From: JBAVQS01 sp049694275
Lineage (GTDB): Bacteria > Chloroflexota > Anaerolineae > UBA4142 > SHND01
Length of the DNA: 20,012 bases
Assembly (NCBI GenBank): GCA_049694275.1
Contig: JBAVQS010000190.1
Location: 1-20,012 of the forward strand
Direction of reading: 5' to 3'
Each line of letters begins with the position of its first letter. Position 1 is the first letter of the stretch. A program made the position numbers and the translations under genes. Under the pieces are notes generated by a model. That model saw only the letters and a list, made by a program, of their open reading frames with translations. It was not told where the DNA came from and made no database searches. Of this stretch, positions 15,613-20,012 are shown in pieces.

Positions 15613-15641
15613 ATTTTAGCGTCAGAAGGGATGAGCGTCAA
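15613..15641 (-). promoter_or_regulatory. Sigma70-type promoter for the NTPase-SPFH pair
   Basis: On the minus strand, TTGACG (plus-strand CGTCAA, 15636-15641), 17 bp, TAAAAT (plus-strand ATTTTA, 15613-15618). It lies about 44 bases before the ATG at 15569. Confidence 0.7.
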
Positions 15642-15658
15642 CACGACTGGCGCCAAAT

Positions 15659-15687
15659 TTGACAATTCAAGCAGCAAGGCAGAAAAT
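15659..15687 (+). promoter_or_regulatory. Sigma70-type promoter for the phosphodiester-glycosidase-like gene
   Basis: A perfect TTGACA (15659-15664), 17 bp and GAAAAT (15682-15687, weak -10). It is back-to-back with the NTPase promoter, 18 bases away. It gives a leader of about 100 bases before the ATG at 15796. Confidence 0.5.
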
Positions 15688-15733
15688 GCTCGCGGGACCG
15701 GAAGGGCAGAGCCGACGCCGGTCCTTTGGAACG

Positions 15734-15756
15734 AAAGCGCTCCTTGGGGCGTTTTT
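15734..15756 (+). terminator. Terminator-like hairpin in the leader of the 15796 gene (possible attenuator)
   Basis: AAAGCGCTC pairs with GGGCGTTTT (two G-U pairs) around CTTG, and the run TTTTT (15752-15756) follows. It faces the plus strand, between the predicted promoter and the ATG, where no gene ends. Confidence 0.35.
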
Positions 15757-15795
15757 ATCCTGAAACTACAAGATTCTTTTTCGCAGGTAAAGGTA

Positions 15796-17196
15796 ATGCC
15801 CGATTTCCGATTCCTATTCAGGCTCCCGCGCGCGCGGTGGTTCGCGTTGTTGGTGGTGTCGTTATTGGTTGTGACCTTGGTTGTCCGTTTGATGGTCAGC
15901 CAAACAGATATTGTGCCCCAGATGGTCGATGCAGTGCGCAATCTGCCCTTTGTGGGGCCGGACCGGATGGCGGCGCTTGAAGATGCTTACTATAATGCTC
16001 AGGATGGCTGGAACCAGTTTATCTATGACCGGACACACGCTCCGGTTGTGACGGCGAACGTGGCCGGTGACAACCTCGATCAGCCGGCCGCGCCTACCCT
16101 CGCGCCCACAAATGTTCCGCCCACCGCGACGCCGGAACCCCAGTCTCAAGTGGCTGCCCCCAAATTTACAACGCCGCAGCCGGTTGGAACGCCTGCTCCC
16201 GCGGCGCCCGCGCTGCCCCGTCCGATCCCGCCGCTCATCCTTTCGGACTCGCAGCCTGGTGAGGGTATTTGGAGCCCGGTCGGACTGCCGCTGGCGCAGC
16301 GCTCACGCCCACCGATCATACGCACCTTTTACAGGCCTGATCCCGAACGCCCGTACGCCCGGGTGGACCTGGCATGGATTGATCTCAGCCAAACTCAGTT
16401 GACCCTCGTGCCGGGAACGAGCGAGCCGCGTTCCGCTCCCGGCGTACCGCGGGGTGAGGCCCAAATCCCGGCCACCGTACAGAACAGCGGCAATCTCCTG
16501 GCGTCCTGGAATGGCGGGTTTCTCACGTTGCACGGCGGCTATGGCATGATGGTAAATCGCGTGATCATCGCCCCGCCCAAAGATGGTTTTGCCGTCCTCG
16601 CTCAGTATTCAGATGGAAGCATGCACATTGGTATCTGGGGCCGTGATATCAAGATGACTTCCGATCTGGTCTCGTTCCGCCAGAACGGCCCGATTCTGAT
16701 CGACCAGGGTGTGCTCAACGAGTCCGAAATGCTCGCCTGGGGTAAATCCGTTTCCGGCGAAACGCGAATATGGCGGTCGGGGATCGGCATTACGCGCGAT
16801 GGGGCGCTCATCTATGCCGCGGGCAGCTCGCTCAGCGCCCAGACCCTCGGCATCGCACTGCAGCGCGCCGGCGCAGTCGAGGCAATGCAGTTGGATGTGA
16901 ACGCCTGGCATGTATCCTTTTTCACTTATGAGCTCACTGCCAATGGCCTCGTTCCAAGTAAGCTCAGTCCGGCGATCGCGGGTAACGCGCGAATGTACCT
17001 GACGCCCTACGATCGCGATTTCATGTATCTTACGCTCAAAGCAGGCTCGCCCGGACTGCCTCCTCGCCAAATGACTCCCTTGCCTACTTTTATGCCAACC
17101 TCCCCATTGTTGCCGGCGCTCATTCAAGATGCCGAAACCCCAACGCCATGGCAGCCGGTCAAAACTGCAACACCGGCGCTAATGTTCACTCCATAA
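15796..17196 (+). CDS. Membrane-anchored phosphodiester glycosidase-like (NAGPA/DUF2233) protein
   Basis: A 466-residue protein with a transmembrane helix at residues 15-34 and the rest predicted to be outside the cell. Residues 96-146 are a proline/threonine spacer (APTNVPPTATPEP and similar), typical of Chloroflexota surface proteins. The domain after about residue 160 resembles the NAGPA (phosphodiester glycosidase) family: DLAWIDLSQTQL near its start, WNGGF (238-242), RSGIGITRDG (327-336) and AMQLDVNAW (363-371). The last block is usually LDGG-x-S; here it is LDVNAW, so activity may differ. The C-terminal 45 residues are again Pro/Thr-rich. The ATG at 15796 is preferred over the longer open frame from 15385 because that part overlaps the divergent NTPase gene and the promoters; AAAGG precedes it closely. 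Confidence 0.8.
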   Translation: MPDFRFLFRLPRARWFALLVVSLLVVTLVVRLMVSQTDIVPQMVDAVRNLPFVGPDRMAALEDAYYNAQDGWNQFIYDRTHAPVVTANVAGDNLDQPAAPTLAPTNVPPTATPEPQSQVAAPKFTTPQPVGTPAPAAPALPRPIPPLILSDSQPGEGIWSPVGLPLAQRSRPPIIRTFYRPDPERPYARVDLAWIDLSQTQLTLVPGTSEPRSAPGVPRGEAQIPATVQNSGNLLASWNGGFLTLHGGYGMMVNRVIIAPPKDGFAVLAQYSDGSMHIGIWGRDIKMTSDLVSFRQNGPILIDQGVLNESEMLAWGKSVSGETRIWRSGIGITRDGALIYAAGSSLSAQTLGIALQRAGAVEAMQLDVNAWHVSFFTYELTANGLVPSKLSPAIAGNARMYLTPYDRDFMYLTLKAGSPGLPPRQMTPLPTFMPTSPLLPALIQDAETPTPWQPVKTATPALMFTP

Positions 17197-17204
17197 ATGG
17201 CGCG

Positions 17205-17231
17205 CGAGGCCACGCTCAATGTGTGGCCTCG
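17205..17231. terminator. Hairpin between convergent genes
   Basis: Perfect 9-bp stem CGAGGCCAC (17205-17213) with GTGGCCTCG (17223-17231), loop of 9 bases. It lies between the stop of the glycosidase-like gene and the stop of the minus-strand membrane gene. It lacks a U-tract on either strand. Confidence 0.55.
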
Positions 17232-17232
17232 T

Positions 17233-17664
17233 CTAGTCTCCCACAAACAGCGCTCGGACACCTCCGCAGAGCCGCGATACATCGTACAAGTAAAGAGCCA
17301 GCGCCGGCCACCAGATCAGATCGTTGGTGAGGAGAGTGAGGCCGAACGCGATCGGTAGTTGGCCGGTAAGTGCTGCCCACGCAAATCCGATTGGACCCAA
17401 TACCTTGCCCAGAGCCGCAATCAAAACCAGGTGCCGGTGCTTGTACGGAGCCCGTGCGGCCCACCAGTAGGCGGGGACATACACGAGCACAAACATTCCC
17501 ACCACTTGCCAGAGCGCGGGGTAATTGGGAGGCGGCATGCCAATCAGGTCGAAATAGAACCGGGGGAAAAGGATATTGACGGCTCCCCAGATGAGATTGT
17601 AGAATGCCTGGGCAAAAAACCAGGGACGGTAACGCCATAAAATAGAGTCAGGGTTTGTCGTCAT
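17233..17664 (-). CDS. Small polytopic membrane protein of unknown function
   Basis: A 143-residue hydrophobic protein that I do not recognise with confidence. About four transmembrane helices can be seen: residues 13-35 (YRPWFFAQAFYNLIW onward), 49-68 (PALWQVVGMFVLVYVPAYWW), 78-100 and 105-128. Short charged loops (ARAPYKHRH) lie between the second and third. The Trp/Tyr-rich ends and even helix spacing support a real integral membrane protein. The ATG at 17664 has no clear ribosome binding site; a strong hairpin (17677-17706) sits just upstream. It follows the acidic-tail membrane gene on the same strand with a 44-base gap and converges on the glycosidase-like gene. Confidence 0.7.
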   Translation of the reverse strand: MTTNPDSILWRYRPWFFAQAFYNLIWGAVNILFPRFYFDLIGMPPPNYPALWQVVGMFVLVYVPAYWWAARAPYKHRHLVLIAALGKVLGPIGFAWAALTGQLPIAFGLTLLTNDLIWWPALALYLYDVSRLCGGVRALFVGD

Positions 17665-17676
17665 AGCATTGGATAT

Positions 17677-17706
17677 GGAATCGCCCGAGTCATCTCGGGC
17701 GATTCC
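17677..17706. terminator. Perfect 13-bp hairpin between two minus-strand membrane-protein genes
   Basis: GGAATCGCCCGAG (17677-17689) pairs fully with CTCGGGCGATTCC (17694-17706) around TCAT. It follows the stop of the 17709-18161 gene by two bases. On the minus strand no U-tract follows; the T-rich stretch on the plus strand (17714-17725) is seven bases away. Confidence 0.6.
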
Positions 17707-17708
17707 GG

Positions 17709-18161
17709 TTACTCTTTTTTATTTTCCTGTTCCTGTTCCTGTGGCGGGAGGGGAACGTTCTCCCCCTGTATGGACGATTCGGGATTCGCCGGCGCTTGAT
17801 CCACCTCGTCGTCCAGATCATCTTCCAGCTCATCATCCCATTCCATTTGATCTGCGTCATGGTCGGGGCGTTCGAATCGGTCGAGGAGCCATAAGGGCAG
17901 GTTGACTGCCATTGCGCCGACGAGGGCGCCGATCGCGACCGAGAGAACCGGAATTCCGGCGATCACGACTCCGGATAGCGGGTGGTCGGGGTCTGCAATT
18001 CCAAAGGCATACCAGCCGCCTAGAAAAGCGACAAAGAGGGTCGCGCCCCACAGCAGACGGTCAAACGCCGGCGAGCGGCGCGCGCGGGGAATCAGCAGAA
18101 CGACAATCGGCGTTATGATTATTGAAAGAACGGCCAACACGAGAAATAAATTTATTGACAT
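17709..18161 (-). CDS. Small membrane protein with acidic, disordered C-terminal tail
   Basis: A 150-residue protein with no family I recognise. Three hydrophobic segments (about residues 3-24, 36-55 and 63-92) are followed by a cytoplasmic or external tail that is strongly acidic (WDDELEDDLDDEVDQ, about 106-120) and ends in a Pro/Gln/Glu-rich stretch, PPQEQEQENKKE. The ATG at 18161 is chosen because GGTGGAG lies just upstream. A GTG three codons earlier (18170) would also be in frame, but it lies within that ribosome binding site. A near-consensus promoter lies 28 bases upstream. Its neighbour downstream on the same strand is another small membrane protein. Confidence 0.7.
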   Translation of the reverse strand: MSINLFLVLAVLSIIITPIVVLLIPRARRSPAFDRLLWGATLFVAFLGGWYAFGIADPDHPLSGVVIAGIPVLSVAIGALVGAMAVNLPLWLLDRFERPDHDADQMEWDDELEDDLDDEVDQAPANPESSIQGENVPLPPQEQEQENKKE

Positions 18162-18188
18162 TCGCTCCACCTGGACTTGATGGCATTC

Positions 18189-18217
18189 AATATAGGACTA
18201 TTCCGCCAAAATGTAAA
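18189..18217 (-). promoter_or_regulatory. Sigma70-type promoter for the acidic-tail membrane gene
   Basis: On the minus strand, TTTACA (plus-strand TGTAAA, 18212-18217), 17 bp, TATATT (plus-strand AATATA, 18189-18194): five of six matches in each box. The region is AT-rich compared with its surroundings. Confidence 0.6.
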
Positions 18218-18233
18218 ATGGAAAAATAGAACC

Positions 18234-18476
18234 ATGCCTCGAACACTGAATCGCAAACAGACCGACGGGCGCACCGGCAAGCGCCCGCCCCCCGCCCAAC
18301 GCCGGCAGACGATTGCAACACGCATCGGCCGCCTTGTCCAATTGGGTACGAATGAATGGGGCAAGCCGCTCGTCCAGTGTCCCCACTGTGGCGGAACCGC
18401 GACGACAGGGCGTACCGGCGAGGTCTGGTGCCATGATTGTGGATTTACAACCGTCGGTCTCTCGGGGTGCGGTTGA
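18234..18476 (+). CDS. Small zinc-ribbon protein
   Basis: An 80-residue basic protein with one zinc ribbon: CPHCGG (Cys49, Cys52) and CHDCG (Cys66, Cys69), spaced like DNA/RNA-binding or transcription-factor-type ribbons. The first 35 residues are rich in Arg, Lys and Pro, so nucleic-acid binding is plausible but not shown. The ATG at 18234 is preferred. The frame is open from 18177, but that extension would overlap the promoter of the divergent membrane gene. The ribosome binding site is poor (GGAAAAATAG). TAAAAT at 18214-18219 could be a -10, which would give a very short leader. No clear terminator follows, and I see no further gene up to 18660. Confidence 0.65.
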   Translation: MPRTLNRKQTDGRTGKRPPPAQRRQTIATRIGRLVQLGTNEWGKPLVQCPHCGGTATTGRTGEVWCHDCGFTTVGLSGCG

Positions 18477-18660
18477 TAAGGCTCCCCCGGTGGCCGTGCG
18501 CCGCCATGCGATATGCGCTTGGATTCACACCCGTGCGGGGTGCGTATCTCTTTATGTACGAGTATGCTGGGTGGGCGACAGGTCTATTCGGGACTGTGAA
18601 GAGCTCCGCGAGTTTGCTGCTTGCCCTGTAGACACTGCACAACTGCCGAGGAGGAAAACG

Positions 18661-18993
18661 ATGTTTGGTCGAAAACCATTTCAGGATATTGCGCCGGCCG
18701 AGTTGAATCGAATGCTGTCGAATGATTCGCCGCCCGTCGTCGTCGATGTGCGCGAGCCCTGGGAATATGCGACGCGTCATGTCCCGGGCGCGCGGTTGAT
18801 ACCACTGAACGATGTCCCTGCCCAGTATCGCGATCTGGACCCCAGGCAGCCGACGGTCATCATTTGCGAGCATGGCAGCCGGAGCCAGATGGCGGCCGCA
18901 TTTCTCAAGCGTCAGGGGTTCGAAGCTGTCTATAATGTCGTCGGCGGCACCGACGCCTGGGAGCGGGCCGGGCTGACGCTGGAGGGCGAATAG
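18661..18993 (+). CDS. Single-domain rhodanese-like sulfurtransferase
   Basis: A 110-residue cytoplasmic rhodanese, predicted to carry sulfur on an active-site cysteine. The family blocks are all present: VVVDVREPWEYATRHVPGA (residues 26-44), LIPLNDV, and the active-site loop CEHGSRS (Cys69 to Ser75), followed by AAFLKRQGFEAVYNVVGGTDAW. The six-residue loop fits sulfur rather than phosphate or arsenate transfer. The ATG at 18661 is firm: GAGGAGG lies seven bases upstream, the best ribosome binding site in the window. It ends 39 bases before the second STAND-like NTPase gene. Its sulfur acceptor is unknown; in principle molybdenum-enzyme maturation by XdhC could use such sulfur, but the genes are far apart. 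Confidence 0.93.
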   Translation: MFGRKPFQDIAPAELNRMLSNDSPPVVVDVREPWEYATRHVPGARLIPLNDVPAQYRDLDPRQPTVIICEHGSRSQMAAAFLKRQGFEAVYNVVGGTDAWERAGLTLEGE

Positions 18994-18997
18994 GAAT

Positions 18998-19025
18998 TTG
19001 CCCCTTTCTGGACTCGTGGTAAACT
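18998..19025 (+). promoter_or_regulatory. Promoter for the second NTPase gene, predicting a leaderless transcript
   Basis: TTGCCC (18998-19003), 16 bp and TAAACT (19020-19025). Only seven bases separate the -10 from the ATG at 19033, so transcription should begin at or next to the A of the start codon. No ribosome binding site is present. Confidence 0.5.
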
Positions 19026-19032
19026 TGACCCA

Positions 19033-20012
19033 ATGGGTAACACGGTTCAGACTCTGATCGGGCGCACCGGCGACCTCGATTATATCCATCAGGCTGTTTC
19101 CCAGGGAGCATGCTGTTCCATCGTCGGTACCAGCAATCTTGGCAAATCGGCGCTCCTGCGTCATCTTGGCGAGCTCCCTCCATCGAGCGCCGGCGCTTTT
19201 GTCTATATTGATTGCAACCAGATGGCGGAGCATACCGCCCGCTCCTTTTTTGCAGTCATCTGGCGCGCGCTGGCCGCGCGGCTCGAAAAATCGAAACCGG
19301 ACGCAGCTCTTTCCGTCAAGCGCTGGACCTCCCAGATCATTCATCTCCCCTCGTCCCTGGCGGCGCAATCGGCCTTTGAAGATGCCCTTGCATTTGCTCT
19401 TGCCAGTCTTCCGCATCCCCTTGTCCTCTGTCTCGACGAGTTCGACCAGGTCTATGTTCGGTGTGAGCCGCAGACCTTTCTCAATCTTCGCTCCCTCCGG
19501 GACCGGTATGGGGCCGATCTGCTCTATGTGACGGCGACCGAGCGTGAACTGGCGCGGATGACAACAACCCGCGAGCAGGGCGAGTTCTATGAATTGGTCT
19601 CGGCGCACATTCATTTCCTCTCTTTTTGGGATACCTCCGATTCGCAGCGCTTTTGCCAGGAGCTTGCACAGCGCGACCATATTACTGTTGACGAGAGTAA
19701 CTTGCGCTTGATCTATGATCAGGCCGGCGGGCATCCGGGACTAACTCAGGTCGTCTGCCAGGTTCTGGGCAGCGAGACCGGCGCTTCCACCCGCGATCCG
19801 CTTCAGAACCGGGCTGTTCATCCACTTGTTCTGCCCCGGCTCGCCTCGGATGGAAATGTCCGCTCCGAGTGCGACAAGATCTGGGATGATCTTGCCGAGG
19901 ATGAGCGCCAACTGCTCCTCAATCTCCCGCGTGTCGATATGGACTCGGCTGCCGGGCGCAGTTTACAGAACAAGTGCATTCTGCGCGATACCGGAGAAGG
20001 CCCTGCATTTTT
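19033..20012 (+). CDS. STAND/AAA-like NTPase, paralogue of the 15569 gene (3' end missing)
   Basis: The frame is open from the ATG at 19033 to the window edge, 326 codons. Walker A is GTSNLGKS (residues 32-39), Walker B is LCLDEFD (Asp135-Glu136), and YVTATE fits sensor 1. It is collinear with the NTPase at 14181-15569. Walker A has the same residue numbers, and DCN (60-62 here, 68-70 there), FYEL-SAH (185-192, 197-204), GGH-GL (232-237, 247-252) and KIWD (282-285, 287-290) recur in order. The visible part ends in the region matching the first winged helix, so it is unknown whether an OmpR-type domain also follows. The start has no ribosome binding site; an upstream promoter predicts a leaderless mRNA. 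Direct role unknown; a regulator or conflict-type NTPase is likely from the family. Confidence 0.8.
   Translation, partial: MGNTVQTLIGRTGDLDYIHQAVSQGACCSIVGTSNLGKSALLRHLGELPPSSAGAFVYIDCNQMAEHTARSFFAVIWRALAARLEKSKPDAALSVKRWTSQIIHLPSSLAAQSAFEDALAFALASLPHPLVLCLDEFDQVYVRCEPQTFLNLRSLRDRYGADLLYVTATERELARMTTTREQGEFYELVSAHIHFLSFWDTSDSQRFCQELAQRDHITVDESNLRLIYDQAGGHPGLTQVVCQVLGSETGASTRDPLQNRAVHPLVLPRLASDGNVRSECDKIWDDLAEDERQLLLNLPRVDMDSAAGRSLQNKCILRDTGEGPAF

Noticed and set aside
15385..15795. N-terminal extension of the glycosidase-like frame
   Set aside because: It runs antisense through the NTPase gene and across both promoters. The membrane anchor begins right after the ATG at 15796.
18477..18660. 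Possible small gene or promoter before the rhodanese gene
   Set aside because: No frame with a start, ribosome binding site and sensible protein was found, and no -10/-35 pair with proper spacing. Left unannotated.
1..20012. tRNA, rRNA, insertion sequence or prophage genes
   Set aside because: None was seen on reading both strands. A cloverleaf or covariance search was not possible, so a small RNA gene could still be missed.

Overview
The window looks like a stretch of chromosome from a Chloroflexota bacterium, probably an uncultured Anaerolineae-like lineage. This is an inference from style. The sequence is GC-rich, one surface protein has long proline/threonine spacers of the PTATPEP kind, many genes encode multi-domain receiver/GAF/histidine-kinase proteins, and there are stand-alone NTPases of STAND type. 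No rRNA, tRNA, CRISPR array or insertion sequence was found. Good sigma70-type promoters can be read (TTGCGC-17-TATAAT, TTGACG-17-TAAAAT), and most starts have a GGAG-like ribosome binding site.

Left third (1-6926): housekeeping and metabolism. The 3' part of a molybdate/sulfate-type ABC transporter ATPase is followed by hpt (hypoxanthine phosphoribosyltransferase) with its own promoter. A perfect 16-bp hairpin separates hpt from a convergent minus-strand run of seven genes. In transcription order these are a membrane-anchored TlpA-like thioredoxin, the XdhC N-terminal domain, the XdhC Rossmann domain, a GT4 glycosyltransferase, a SAM methyltransferase, a hotdog acyl-CoA thioesterase and a class I aminotransferase. 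XdhC matures molybdenum hydroxylases; here it is split in two with period-8 repeats between the halves. The ABC ATPase, XdhC and hpt hint at a purine/molybdenum theme, but no hydroxylase structural gene is present.

Middle (6927-13282): a divergent promoter region, then the most unusual locus, three genes joined by ATGA stop/start overlaps. Gene 1 is S1-S1-receiver-GAF-like-histidine kinase. Gene 2 is receiver-GAF-GAF-histidine kinase with a divergent H-box. Gene 3 is a receiver fused to an aminoglycoside-phosphotransferase-like kinase. Every receiver keeps its phospho-acceptor Asp, and no DNA-binding regulator is present. This suggests a self-contained relay from a possible nucleic-acid-binding sensor kinase to a second, non-histidine kinase.

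Right third (13283-20012): a minus-strand pair made of a STAND-like NTPase with an OmpR-type winged helix and an SPFH/band-7-like protein, coupled with a 1-nt gap. Divergent from it is a membrane-anchored phosphodiester-glycosidase-like protein whose leader holds a terminator-like hairpin. Next come two small minus-strand membrane proteins (one with an acidic tail), a zinc-ribbon protein, a rhodanese, and the 5' part of a second STAND-like NTPase that is clearly paralogous to the first and may have a leaderless transcript. The three-gene relay, the SPFH protein and the two paralogous NTPases may form a signalling or defence-like neighbourhood. That link is inference only.
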